Source: an uncultured Acidimicrobiaceae bacterium
GTDB lineage: Bacteria > Actinomycetota > Acidimicrobiia > Acidimicrobiales > Ilumatobacteraceae
Assembly (NCBI GenBank): GCA_903919455.1
Contig: CAIXIJ010000063.1
Span: 1 to 64,000, forward strand
DNA length: 64,000 bases
Direction: 5' to 3'
Positions 25,447 through 35,508 of the stretch are shown here, piece by piece. The notes beneath the pieces were generated by a model. That model did not search any database, was not told the DNA's origin, and saw nothing but the letters and a program-made list of their open reading frames with translations. Every line of letters starts with the position of its first letter. The first letter of the stretch is position 1. Both the position numbers and the translations under genes were made by a program.

Positions 25447-25961
25447 GCACCGCGACCACGGTGTGGATCACCGGTCTCTCGGGATCGGGGAAGACGACGC
25501 TGGCGGGGGAACTCGTGCGACTCATCGAGACCGACGGCGCAAGCGCCTGCATCCTCGATGGCGACGATCTTCGTAAGGGACTGAACTCCGACTTGGGCTT
25601 CAGCCGTGAGGATCGCGCAGAGAACGTGCGGCGCGTCGGCGAAGTGGCCATTCTGCTCGCTCGACTGGGCAACGTGGTGGTGGTGCCGGTCATCAGCCCC
25701 TACTGCGCCGATCGAGACCTGGTGCGCGCACGCCATCTCGATGCAGGCGTCCGCTTCATCGAGGTACACCTCGATGTTCCCTTGGAGATCTGCGAGCAAC
25801 GCGATCCGAAGGGCCTCTACGCCAAGGTCCGCGCCGGCCAGATCGCTCACTTCACCGGTGTCGACGACCCTTACGAAGCGCCCACTACACCGGAACTGCG
25901 ACTCAGCCCTGGAGCTGCCGCGGCACAGGACGCGCAGACCCTCCTGGCACTCTTGCGTTGA
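25443..25961 (+). CDS. cysC: Adenylylsulfate kinase
   Basis: A 172-residue APS kinase that phosphorylates APS to PAPS. Walker A is GLSGSGKTT at residues 11-19; LDGDDLRKGLNSDLGFSREDR is the APS-binding region, followed by FIEVHLDVPLEICEQRDPKGLY. ATG 25443 overlaps the cysN stop by 4 nt. Together the three genes make PAPS. No PAPS reductase, sulfite reductase or sulfotransferase is in the window. Its stop codon TGA lies inside the -35 of the leuA leader promoter. Confidence 0.95.
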   Translation: MSTATTVWITGLSGSGKTTLAGELVRLIETDGASACILDGDDLRKGLNSDLGFSREDRAENVRRVGEVAILLARLGNVVVVPVISPYCADRDLVRARHLDAGVRFIEVHLDVPLEICEQRDPKGLYAKVRAGQIAHFTGVDDPYEAPTTPELRLSPGAAAAQDAQTLLALLR

Positions 25962-25993
25962 CATTCGCCGTCGTTCTCGGCAGACTTGCGGGG
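25958..25993 (+). promoter_or_regulatory. Promoter of the leuA leader
   Basis: A consensus -35 TTGACA (25958-25963), 17-nt spacer, -10-like CAGACT (25981-25986), then 7 nt to the leader ATG at 25994. The spacing equals that at the cimA leader, so both leader peptides probably start at the first base of the transcript. Confidence 0.65.
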
Positions 25994-27851
<1,858 letters not shown>

Positions 27852-27909
27852 GCAGCGCGACTAGCGTCTGCACCGAGCCGCATCCATCCATGAGCCAGGA
27901 GAACGACCA

Positions 27910-28101
27910 ATGAAGGTGACTGTCGACTACGACGTCTGCGCAAGCACCGGGGCCTGCATGCAGGTGTGCCCGGAGGTCTTCGAGGTACGCAAGGACGGTT
28001 ACCTCTACGTGCTGCAGGAAACGCCGGGCGAGGAACTGCGCGACAAGGTGCAGACGGCGGCCGACATGTGCCCCACCGCTGCCATCACCATCGAGGGCTG
28101 A
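27910..28101 (+). CDS. Ferredoxin, [3Fe-4S] type
   Basis: A 63-residue ferredoxin. Cys10, Cys16, Cys20 and Cys54 fit a C-x5-C-x3-C...CP pattern. The residue that would be the second Cys of a 4Fe cluster is not Cys (CASTGAC), so a [3Fe-4S] cluster with three ligands is expected. Small ferredoxins of this kind pass electrons to cytochrome P450s in actinobacteria, but no P450 gene is near. AGGAGAACGACCA gives a ribosome site before ATG 27910. It lies 58 nt after leuA and may be read through from it. Confidence 0.9.
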   Translation: MKVTVDYDVCASTGACMQVCPEVFEVRKDGYLYVLQETPGEELRDKVQTAADMCPTAAITIEG

Positions 28102-28230
28102 ACAGCTCGCGGCACAGCGCTGGACACACGCACCCAGAAGGCGTGTTGCCAATATCTTGAAGGTCGCCCGATGTGGCCGCTGAGCAGGGATTTCACTGGT
28201 CTTACGCCACCCTCTAGTACCCCAACGACG

Positions 28231-28290
28231 TTGACGTTCTGTGAGGGTCGACCGTATATTGCAGTCGTCCTCGAGCAACCCCGCTCGAGG
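28231..28290 (+). promoter_or_regulatory. Strong promoter and 5' hairpin ahead of the small secreted protein
   Basis: TTGACG (28231-28236), an 18-nt spacer and TATATT (28255-28260) make the best sigma-70-like promoter I saw in the window. CCTCGAGC (28269-28276) and GCTCGAGG (28283-28290) form a perfect hairpin at the transcript start, and ATGGTC-GGCG-GACCAT a second one near 28323-28338. Confidence 0.65.
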
Positions 28291-28383
28291 GCCAACGGCG
28301 GGTTCCAGACTCACTCGGAAAAATGGTCGGCGGACCATCGAGTGGCACCTGGAAGCCCTAACCCTCTGGGAAGGGACATCAAC

Positions 28384-28827
28384 ATGAACAAGGTCATCAA
28401 CCGCGTACTGCTCGCCTCGGCGGCACTCGCCTCATTCCTCCCGATCGCGTCGAACGACGTCGCGTCGGCTGCCGCAGGCGATGTCGAGGTTGCACTGTCG
28501 TGCACGAACGCAGCAACCGGCCAGGGCACCAACCTCTCGGGCCTGCTGCGCCTCTCGGCCCGCGCCGCCAAGAACACCACCAGCGTCACCGTGGTGTTGT
28601 CGAGCCCCGGCGACACCTACCCAGTGAGCGTGCTCGTGAGCAAGAACGGCGTGCAGATCCTCAACCGTGCGGTCACGACCCGCCTTGCTGGCACGGCCAG
28701 CGCGGCGATCACCACCTCGGGCACGACCGCAACGTACGACGTGGTCGTCCGTCACCGCGACTTCGCCAAGGGCGGCAACAAGGCCCTGGAGTGCACCGGC
28801 ACCGCGACGACCACCGGCGGCCGCTGA
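28384..28827 (+). CDS. Small secreted protein of unknown function (147 aa)
   Basis: The N-terminus MNKVINRVLLASAALASFL is followed by PIASNDVASAAAG, a Sec signal with likely cleavage near AxA at residues 29-31. The mature part is rich in Thr, Ser, Ala and Val with a beta-sandwich look (VTVVLSSPGDTYPVSVLVSKNG, ATYDVVVRHRDF) and two Cys (residues 40 and about 138) that could pair outside the cell. No family is recognised. GGGAAGGGACATCAAC supplies the ribosome site for ATG 28384. A strong promoter, a hairpin leader and a strong terminator suggest high, single-gene expression. Confidence 0.8.
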   Translation: MNKVINRVLLASAALASFLPIASNDVASAAAGDVEVALSCTNAATGQGTNLSGLLRLSARAAKNTTSVTVVLSSPGDTYPVSVLVSKNGVQILNRAVTTRLAGTASAAITTSGTTATYDVVVRHRDFAKGGNKALECTGTATTTGGR

Positions 28828-28935
28828 TCACTGAGGATCGCTGATCCACCTTCAACCCCTCATCGATCGACCACATTCTTCTCCGGTAGAACTCTGTCGG
28901 ACACTGTGAACTGATCATCGGTGAAAGCGAATTCC

Positions 28936-28976
28936 GGGGCCACCGCCGCATCGTTCGGCGGTGGCCCCTTCGCGTT
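28936..28976 (+). terminator. Intrinsic terminator after the small secreted protein
   Basis: GGGGCCACCGCCG (28936-28948) pairs perfectly with CGGCGGTGGCCCC (28956-28968), followed by TTCGCGTT. The rest of 28828-29220 holds no gene that I can support. Confidence 0.75.
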
Positions 28977-29220
28977 GTGTCTGCCTCCAGGGACGCAGAG
29001 ACCGGGGAGCCGCAGGGTTTCTGCGAATGAACTCCTGAGGGCTTCCGACAGCGTCGACGAGCGCGATCACTGACTGCCGTGCGGAAGCCCACCGACCCTC
29101 GCCCTCCCACCCGGGCGACGAAGCGATCCCTGTGACAAATCTTTACTGTTCCTTGGGTTGAGGACATAGGTCGTAGGACCGATCTTTCTGGCAACTCAGG
29201 ACCAGAAGGGCGGGTGCAAC

Positions 29221-29907
29221 ATGGAACGACGACTGGCACTGGTGGCCGCTGGCGCGGCTGCCGTGACGCTCGGCATCGGGACCGTGTGCTTCGCCGCCCT
29301 CGGCGGAGGCGACATTCTCGGACTCAGCGCCAAGGGCGCCGAGTCCATCGCTCCGGCCGCCCCCGCCCAGACCGTGACCCGCGTGGTCGTGGTCGTCGGG
29401 GCTGACGGCACGCCCACCGGCACCGAACTGGTCGTCGAGACCGTTCCCGCTCTTCCCGCGCTCTCCCCCGATCCAACCAGCGCCGCAGCCGCCGCGACGA
29501 CCCCCGGCGACGCGGCCCTTCCTTCCTACGCTGCGCCCACCGCTACATCGCAGACTTCGCCTTCACGCGTGACCAGCGCGGCGACCACCGCTGCCCCGCA
29601 GATCACGCGGCCGAACGTGACGCGTCCGACCACCGCCACGCCGACCACCGCGACGCCCGTCACCACCGTACGTCCTGCGCCGGTGACGACCCACGCCACC
29701 GTGCCGGCCCCTGCCACCACCGTGGCAACCACCCCGCCCACCACCGTCAAGCCGGTGGTGACGACGACGACCGCACCAGCGACGACGTCGACCTTGCCCA
29801 GAGGCGTACCGGCCAACTGGCCGGCAGGCAAGCCCATCCCCCCGAAGCCGCCGAACTGCGTCAACGGACAACTCGAAGACAATGGAGTGTGGAATTGTGA
29901 GCACTGA
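29221..29907 (+). CDS. Membrane-anchored Pro/Thr-rich protein with C-terminal Cys pair (228 aa)
   Basis: One hydrophobic segment (LALVAAGAAAVTLGIGTVCF, residues 5-24) anchors or exports the protein. Then comes a short motif QTVTRVVVVVGADGTPTG (about residues 50-67), a 120-residue spacer of Thr, Pro and Ala, and a compact end with NCVNGQLEDNGVWNCEH holding two Cys. No known family. It overlaps the next gene, which has the same plan, and both precede ApbE and a ferric-reductase-like protein. A role as an outer-face electron-transfer or scaffold part is an inference from this context only. Confidence 0.7.
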   Translation: MERRLALVAAGAAAVTLGIGTVCFAALGGGDILGLSAKGAESIAPAAPAQTVTRVVVVVGADGTPTGTELVVETVPALPALSPDPTSAAAAATTPGDAALPSYAAPTATSQTSPSRVTSAATTAAPQITRPNVTRPTTATPTTATPVTTVRPAPVTTHATVPAPATTVATTPPTTVKPVVTTTTAPATTSTLPRGVPANWPAGKPIPPKPPNCVNGQLEDNGVWNCEH

Positions 29908-30997
29908 GCTCGACCCCGAACAGGCGGCCCGCGTCGCCAAACTTGCCCAGCGACGCGGTGGCAGCGCTGCCGGTCGTAGCCCCAGCACCCAGCCGGCACC
30001 AGCCCCGCAGGTCGTGCAGGCAGCACCCACGTTCAGCGTGACACCCCCCGCTGCGGCACCTGCGGGTCAGCCTGCGTGGGCTCCCCCCGCGCAGTACCGG
30101 CCGGTTCGCTACACGCAACCCATCGCCATCACCGTGGCGCAGGCAACGCAGGCCGCGGCTGCCGGCAACGCCGCCGTTCCGATGAACGCTGCTGCCGTGA
30201 CTGCTGCAGTGACTGGTGCAGTCACGGCCGCCGTCAGCGACGTGAGTGTGGTGGACCGCACCACGAATCTGCCGGTCACCAAGGGTCGCCGCCGTCACGC
30301 AGCAGCCGCAGGCCGAGTGATCGCCACCGGCCTTGCCACCTCCGGTTTCCTCGGCACCATCACCGCGCTCGCCCAAGCCGACATGCATGCCGCCGCCTCG
30401 AATGCCCCTGCGCCGGATGCTGCAGCGCCCAGCGAGACCGTCGTGCAGACCGTGTACGTGGATCAGTTCGGCAACCCTGTTGCGCCGCCGGTCACGGCAC
30501 TGCCGGTGGGTGCAGACCCGACGGCCAGCACGCTGGTGACGGGCGAAACGGTGCCCGCCGGAGCGACGGTGCCCGTCGACCCGGCCGCCAGCACGCTGCC
30601 CATCGATCCCACCGCCCCTACGGTGCTCACCGTTCCGGGAGCGGCACCCGCACCTGCACCGGCACCGGCAACCGCAGGGACGCCGGCTGGCGGCGCCGCC
30701 GCTGCCCCGGTGGCCACGGCCGCACCTGGCAAGGCGCCAGCGCCCGCCCCGGTCACCACCCAGCCCAAGAACACTTCGGCCCAGGTGCCCGCGCCGGTGA
30801 CCACGCAGCCCAAGGCCCCGGCACCTGCCACCACGCAGCCCAAGGCGCCGGTCGCCACCCAGGCACCCGCCCCGGTGACCACCCAGGCACCCGCTCCCGT
30901 GACCACCCAGCCGAAGGCCCCGGTCACCACGCAGCCCAAGGCCCCAGCACCCGTTACCACGGCACCGCCCGCCTGCACCGGGAGCAAGTGCCCGTAG
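29897..30997 (+). CDS. Membrane-anchored Ala/Pro/Thr-rich repeat protein with C-terminal Cys pair (366 aa)
   Basis: GTG 29897 with GGAG upstream overlaps the end of the previous gene. The N-terminal 140 residues are Ala/Pro-rich and end in a basic KGRRRH stop, followed by a hydrophobic segment (ATGLATSGFLGTITALAQA), so the N-terminus should be cytosolic. Outside lie ETVVQTVYVDQFGNPV, which parallels the first protein, and a long Pro/Thr spacer with repeated TTQPKAP units (30755-30970 in DNA). It ends PPACTGSKCP, a Cys-x4-Cys pair. No family known. The composition is that of a flexible cell-wall-spanning arm. Confidence 0.7.
   Translation: MSTELDPEQAARVAKLAQRRGGSAAGRSPSTQPAPAPQVVQAAPTFSVTPPAAAPAGQPAWAPPAQYRPVRYTQPIAITVAQATQAAAAGNAAVPMNAAAVTAAVTGAVTAAVSDVSVVDRTTNLPVTKGRRRHAAAAGRVIATGLATSGFLGTITALAQADMHAAASNAPAPDAAAPSETVVQTVYVDQFGNPVAPPVTALPVGADPTASTLVTGETVPAGATVPVDPAASTLPIDPTAPTVLTVPGAAPAPAPAPATAGTPAGGAAAAPVATAAPGKAPAPAPVTTQPKNTSAQVPAPVTTQPKAPAPATTQPKAPVATQAPAPVTTQAPAPVTTQPKAPVTTQPKAPAPVTTAPPACTGSKCP
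30755..30970 (+). repeat. In-gene repeats encoding TTQPKAP / TTQAPAP units
   Basis: About eight imperfect copies of a 21-27 nt unit (ACCACGCAGCCCAAGGC and relatives) lie in the 3' third of the 366-residue protein gene. They are coding repeats in frame, without spacers, so not a CRISPR array. Confidence 0.7.
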
Positions 30998-31914
30998 TCG
31001 TGAGCGTCACCTTGGTCGACACCCGCACGTGGCACCGCACCGCTGCGAACGTGATGGGAAGTACAGCGGAGTTGATGTTCGACGGCCCAGCCGCGCTGGC
31101 CCCGATCGCCTTCAACCGCTTACGCGAACTCGAGCACAGCTGGAGCCGGTTTCAGTCCGACAGCGAACTGAACCGCTTGCATCTGCGGCCCGAACAGTGG
31201 GTCCGCGTCAGCCACGAACTCTTCACCGCCCTGCGGTGGTGCGCCCGATTGCACGAGGAGACCGATGGTCGCTTCGACCCATCGGTGCGCACCGCGCTGG
31301 AGCAGTGGGGGTACGACCGCACGTTCCGCGAGATCGACGAATCGGCGGCCTCGCCGAATCGGTCTGGGCCAACGCCCGGCCTGCGCGGCATGCAGTTACG
31401 ACGCGACGATGAGGCCGTGTGGCTTCCAGCGGGCCTTCGTCTGGATCTCGGTGGACTCGGCAAGGGTCTCGCTGCCGACATGCTTGCCGGCGAACTGCTC
31501 GGCATGGGCGCCGCCGGCGCCTACGTATGCATGGGCGGCGACATCGCTGTGGCAGGCGATGTACCTCCGAGCGGATGGCAGGTCCCCCTGCATCACCCCG
31601 ACACCGACGAGCCATTCGACCACTTTTCGCTGTCCACAGGTGGCCTGGTGATGAGCACACCGCGCATGCGCCGTTGGCGACGCAGCGACGGCAGCACGGC
31701 ACACCACCTCATCGACCCAACCACGGGCGCACCGGCCGACACCGACGTGGTTGCGGTGGCTGTCGCTGCCCTGAGCGCCGCCCGCGCCGAGGCGCTGGCA
31801 AAGGCCGTGGTGGTCGCAGGCAGTCGGAAGGGACTGGAATTGCTCGACAGCTTCGGGGTCGACGGCTGGATCATCACCGACGCCGAGGTGCTCAAGGTAG
31901 GTTGCGGGGCGTGA
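30988..31914 (+). CDS. FAD:protein FMN transferase (ApbE family)
   Basis: ApbE enzymes move FMN from FAD onto a Thr or Ser of an exported or membrane protein. The roughly 308-residue product has the family marks: NVMGSTAELMFDG near the start, LEHSWSRFQSDSELNRL, LDLGGLGKGLAADML (FAD/Mg site), GAYVCMGGDIAVAG, and HHLIDPTTGAPADTDVVAVAV. There is no lipoprotein signal, as in other actinobacterial members. GTG 30988 (overlapping the previous gene) or GTG 31000 may be the start. The next gene starts inside its stop codon. No FMN-binding-domain target protein is visible in the window. Confidence 0.88.
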   Translation: MPVVVSVTLVDTRTWHRTAANVMGSTAELMFDGPAALAPIAFNRLRELEHSWSRFQSDSELNRLHLRPEQWVRVSHELFTALRWCARLHEETDGRFDPSVRTALEQWGYDRTFREIDESAASPNRSGPTPGLRGMQLRRDDEAVWLPAGLRLDLGGLGKGLAADMLAGELLGMGAAGAYVCMGGDIAVAGDVPPSGWQVPLHHPDTDEPFDHFSLSTGGLVMSTPRMRRWRRSDGSTAHHLIDPTTGAPADTDVVAVAVAALSAARAEALAKAVVVAGSRKGLELLDSFGVDGWIITDAEVLKVGCGA

Positions 31915-32498
31915 TCGCCGTCACCACGAAATTGGCCTGGTACGTGAGCAGAGCAAGTGGCCTCATCACGTGGGCACTCGTGGCCGCCAGCATTGTCTGG
32001 GGCATCACGCTGTCCAGTCGTCTGCTGCGGCGACGCGGCATCCCCGCATGGCTGCTCGACCTGCACCGTTACCTCGGGCTACTGGCCTTCGTCTTCACGT
32101 TCGTGCACCTTGCCGGTCTCGTGGCCGACAACTACGTCCACTTCGGCTGGAAAGAAATCTTCATCCCAATGACCAGCGACTGGAAGCCAGGCGCTGTCAC
32201 CTGGGGCGTGGTCGCGTTCTACATGGTCGTCGCCATCCAGATCACCTCCTGGCTGATGCGCAAGATGCCGAGGCGCATCTGGCACATGGTGCACCTGCTC
32301 GCCTATCCACTCTTCGTCGTGGGCACGGTGCACGGCTTCCAGAGCGGTGCAGATCGGGCCAACAAGTTGGTCCAATGGGTGGCACTGCTCGTGATCGAAC
32401 TGGTCTTCGGCCTCACCCTGTTCCGGGCGCTCACCTACACGCCACGCAAGCGCAAGGCCGACGCGTCGGCCCACACTGCCGCAACCCCGGCTGGTTAG
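31911..32498 (+). CDS. Ferric-reductase-like transmembrane protein
   Basis: A 195-residue integral membrane protein. Five or so helices are visible ([94 protein letters not shown]). Conserved His residues in [22 protein letters not shown] and TVHGF can bind two hemes b, as in ferric reductase/MsrQ-like domains. There is no FAD/NAD domain. GTG 31911 overlaps the ApbE stop. In other bacteria such proteins pair with flavinylated electron carriers made by ApbE, which fits the operon. Confidence 0.82.
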   Translation: MIAVTTKLAWYVSRASGLITWALVAASIVWGITLSSRLLRRRGIPAWLLDLHRYLGLLAFVFTFVHLAGLVADNYVHFGWKEIFIPMTSDWKPGAVTWGVVAFYMVVAIQITSWLMRKMPRRIWHMVHLLAYPLFVVGTVHGFQSGADRANKLVQWVALLVIELVFGLTLFRALTYTPRKRKADASAHTAATPAG

Positions 32499-32508
32499 AG
32501 TCGGCCGC

Positions 32509-33318
32509 ATGGCCTTCCACCACATCCTGCGCCGCGCCTGGTCGCAGTCGAACTCCATGCTCTGTGTGGGGCTGGATCCCGACCCATCGCGTTTTCCCGA
32601 CTCGGTGAACGGCTCGGTGCTCGACTTCTGCACCGCAATCGTGGATGCAACCGCCGACACTGTGTGCGCCTTCAAGCCGCAGATCGCCTACTTCGCAGCG
32701 GTCGGTGCCGAGCGCGAACTCGAACAGCTCTGCGCCCACATCCGCGACCGGCACCCGAATGTGCTGCTGATTCTCGACGCCAAGCGTGGCGACATCGGCA
32801 GTACGGCCGAGCAGTACGCGCGCGAAGCATTCGACCGATACGGCGCCCACGTGGTCACCGTGAACCCGTACCTCGGTACCGACAGCGTCGAGCCCTTTCT
32901 GCGACACCCCGATGGCGGCGTGTTCGTGTTGTGCCGCACGAGCAACCCTGGCAGTGGCGACTTCCAGTCGCTGCAGGCGGGCGACGAAGCGCTGTATCTG
33001 CACGTGGCGCGACGCGTTGCCAACGAATGGAATGAGATCGGCGACTGCGGGCTGGTGGTGGGCGCCACCTACCCCGATGAACTGCGCCAGGTGCGGGCCA
33101 TCGTCGGCGACCTACCGCTGCTGGTTCCAGGCGTGGGTGCTCAGGGTGGCGAGGTAGAGGCCACCGTGCATGCGGGCAGCGACAGCACCGGCTACGGAAT
33201 GGTGATCAACTCGTCACGAGCCATCCTTTACGCGTCGAAAGGTGCCAACTTCGCCGATGCAGCGCACGCCGAAGCAGTCGCCACCCGCGACGCCATTCGC
33301 TCGCACGGCACCCACTGA
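32509..33318 (+). CDS. pyrF: Orotidine 5'-phosphate decarboxylase (type 2)
   Basis: Last step of UMP synthesis. The 269-residue protein is the longer PyrF type found in actinobacteria. Active-site sequence [18 protein letters not shown] carries the Lys/Asp catalytic pair; [12 protein letters not shown] near the start, [16 protein letters not shown] and [11 protein letters not shown] complete the TIM barrel. TAGAGT ends 7 nt before ATG 32509, so it probably has its own leaderless transcript despite lying only 10 nt after the membrane protein. Confidence 0.95.
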   Translation: MAFHHILRRAWSQSNSMLCVGLDPDPSRFPDSVNGSVLDFCTAIVDATADTVCAFKPQIAYFAAVGAERELEQLCAHIRDRHPNVLLILDAKRGDIGSTAEQYAREAFDRYGAHVVTVNPYLGTDSVEPFLRHPDGGVFVLCRTSNPGSGDFQSLQAGDEALYLHVARRVANEWNEIGDCGLVVGATYPDELRQVRAIVGDLPLLVPGVGAQGGEVEATVHAGSDSTGYGMVINSSRAILYASKGANFADAAHAEAVATRDAIRSHGTH

Positions 33319-33333
33319 GCGCCGAGCCACACC

Positions 33334-34908
33334 TCAGCCGGCGAGCTGCACCACCGACGTGATGCCAGGGGCACCACGAAGTTCGTCGATCACCTGAGCC
33401 GGCACCGCAGCGCTCGGAGCGATGAGCATCACGGCGGTGCCCGGCTGCGAAGCACGACCCACGTCCATGTCGTCGATGTTCACGCCGGCGTTGCCGAGCA
33501 GTGTGCCAACCGTGCCGATCACACCGGGACGGTCGTCGTTCTTCACCATCAGCATGTGCTCGGCGGGCGGCACATCGAAGTGGTGATCGTCGATCATCAC
33601 GATGCGCTGCTCGCTGCGGCGACCCACGAGTGTGCCCGAGATGCTGTGGCCCATACCGCGCAGGGTGAGCAGATTCACGAAGTCGGCCGAGGTGGCGCAG
33701 TTCACGTCGCGCACCTCGATGCCGGCCTGCTTGGCGAGCTGCGGGGCGTTCACGAACGTGACCTGCTCGTCGGCGATGACCGAGAAGAAGCCCTTCAGCA
33801 CGGCCAGGCCCAGGATGCGGGTGTCGTACCCGGCGATGTCGCCCTCGGTGCAGACCTCGATGACCGGCGGTGCGCCCGCCTGCATCGACCCGGCCGTGAG
33901 CGACGAGAACAGTCGGCCCAGACGTTCGGCAAGCGGGAGGAACGGACGCAGGGTCTCGTTCGCTTCAGCCGCGTCGACGTTCACCGCAAACGGCACGAAG
34001 TCGCCCGAGAGCGCCAGGAGCACCATGTCGGCGATGGTGTCGCCCGCCTTGTCCTGCGCCTCGCGGGTGCTTGCGCCGAGGTGCGGCGTGACCACGATGC
34101 TTTCCAGCTCGAACAGTGGCGACGAGGTGGTGGGTTCGGTGACGAAGACGTCGACAGCGGCACCGGCGATGATGCCGTCGCGCACGCAGTCGGCCAACGC
34201 CTGCTCGTCGACGATGCCGCCACGAGCCACGTTGATGACCCGCAGCGACGGCTTGGCCTTCAGCAGCAGATCGCGGTTGATGAGGCCCGTGGTCTCCTTC
34301 GTGCGCGGAAGATGAACGGTAAGGAAGTCGGCCTCGGCTACGGCCTGGTCCAGGGCCAGCAGTTCCACGCCCATCTGACGCGCCCGGTCGGCCGACACGA
34401 AGGGGTCGTACGCGACGAGACGCATGCCGAACGCCTTGGCTCGATCTGCCACGAGTTTGCCGATGCGACCCAGACCGATGATGGCCAACGTCTTGTCGGC
34501 CAGTTCCACGCCTTCCCAGCGAGCCCGCTCCCATCGGCCGGCAATCAGCGCGGCGTGCGCCTGGGGCACGTTGCGAGCCTGCGAGAGTAACAACGCCATC
34601 GTGTGCTCGGCTGCCGACACGATGTTGCTCTGCGGAGCATTCACCACCATCACACCGCGACGGGTGGCGGACTCCACGTCGACGTTGTCGAGACCGATGC
34701 CGGCTCGGCCCACCACCACGAGATCGCTGCCCACCTCGAGCACTTCGGCCGTCACCTGCGTGGCCGAGCGGATGATCAGCGCATGCGCACCCTTCACGGC
34801 CTCGAGCAGGCGGGAGAGATCTAGCTCCACCACGACCTCGTGTCCGGCCGCGCGGAGGCGGTCGAGCCCTCCCTCGGCGATCTCCTCGGTGACCAGAATC
34901 CGTGCCAT
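33334..34908 (-). CDS. serA: D-3-phosphoglycerate dehydrogenase
   Basis: First step of serine synthesis, oxidising 3-phosphoglycerate with NAD. At 524 residues this is the long actinobacterial/mammalian type: substrate and NAD domains (IIGLGRIGKLVADRAKAFGM, Rossmann motif near residue 145; catalytic Arg in INVARGGIVDE and His in VVTPHLGAST), then an intervening ASB domain and a C-terminal ACT domain (MLMVKNDDRPGVIGTVGTLLG) for serine control. ATG 34908. Convergent with pyrF across 15 nt and divergent from the SCP2 gene. Confidence 0.95.
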   Translation of the reverse strand: MARILVTEEIAEGGLDRLRAAGHEVVVELDLSRLLEAVKGAHALIIRSATQVTAEVLEVGSDLVVVGRAGIGLDNVDVESATRRGVMVVNAPQSNIVSAAEHTMALLLSQARNVPQAHAALIAGRWERARWEGVELADKTLAIIGLGRIGKLVADRAKAFGMRLVAYDPFVSADRARQMGVELLALDQAVAEADFLTVHLPRTKETTGLINRDLLLKAKPSLRVINVARGGIVDEQALADCVRDGIIAGAAVDVFVTEPTTSSPLFELESIVVTPHLGASTREAQDKAGDTIADMVLLALSGDFVPFAVNVDAAEANETLRPFLPLAERLGRLFSSLTAGSMQAGAPPVIEVCTEGDIAGYDTRILGLAVLKGFFSVIADEQVTFVNAPQLAKQAGIEVRDVNCATSADFVNLLTLRGMGHSISGTLVGRRSEQRIVMIDDHHFDVPPAEHMLMVKNDDRPGVIGTVGTLLGNAGVNIDDMDVGRASQPGTAVMLIAPSAAVPAQVIDELRGAPGITSVVQLAG

Positions 34909-35038
34909 TCACCCATCGTTACCGGGATCGCCCAGCGATCGGAAACGGTTTGAACGATCTGTTCACTCTGCTGGCAGGTCGGTGGCGCCGAAGGGATACA
35001 TTCTGGACACCCACATCGATGTCAAGGGAGCAATTCGA

Positions 35039-35446
35039 ATGAGCCACCAGTTCCTGTCCGAGGAATGGATGTCCGCAGCCAAGGCGATCCGCGAGAAGTA
35101 CGCCGAGACCGCGGCCAAGCCCACCGCCAGCATCCGCATGAACCAGGTCATCACCGACGTGCCGTTCGGCGATGGCACCGTCAAGGCCTTCCTCGACACG
35201 TCGTCGGGCGAGGTCGTGATGGAACTCGGCGAACTCGACCCCGCCGACGTCACCGTCACCACCGACTACGCCACGGCCCGCGCACTGTTCGTGGAGCAGG
35301 ATCAGGCCGCCAGCATGCAGGCGTTCATGGGCGGCAAGATCAAGGTCCAGGGCGACATGATGAAGATGATGGCCATGCAGACCGGCATGCCCCAGGACGA
35401 CACTGCCAAGCAGATCGCCGAAGAGATCAAGGCCATCACGGCCTGA
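35039..35446 (+). CDS. SCP2 sterol-binding-like protein
   Basis: A 135-residue cytosolic protein with the SCP2 fold. Signs are VKAFLDTSSGEVVMELGELDPADVTVTTDYATA, then the helix near ALFVEQDQAASMQAFMGGKIKVQGDMMKMMAMQ, where the GGKIKVQGDMMK segment is the family signature. SCP2-like domains bind acyl chains, sterols or CoA thioesters. Met-rich C-terminal helix. AAGGGAG lies 8 nt before ATG 35039. Partner and ligand are unknown. Confidence 0.85.
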   Translation: MSHQFLSEEWMSAAKAIREKYAETAAKPTASIRMNQVITDVPFGDGTVKAFLDTSSGEVVMELGELDPADVTVTTDYATARALFVEQDQAASMQAFMGGKIKVQGDMMKMMAMQTGMPQDDTAKQIAEEIKAITA

Positions 35447-35508
35447 TTGCCCGTTGCGAGGGTTTCGGTGTCCTACGGGGCATCGAGACCCTCGTGCACC
35501 GGCGGCGG

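Noticed and set aside
30755-30970. CRISPR-like repeats
   Set aside because: The repeats are contiguous, imperfect, in frame and code for TTQPKAP units; there are no unique spacers and no cas genes.
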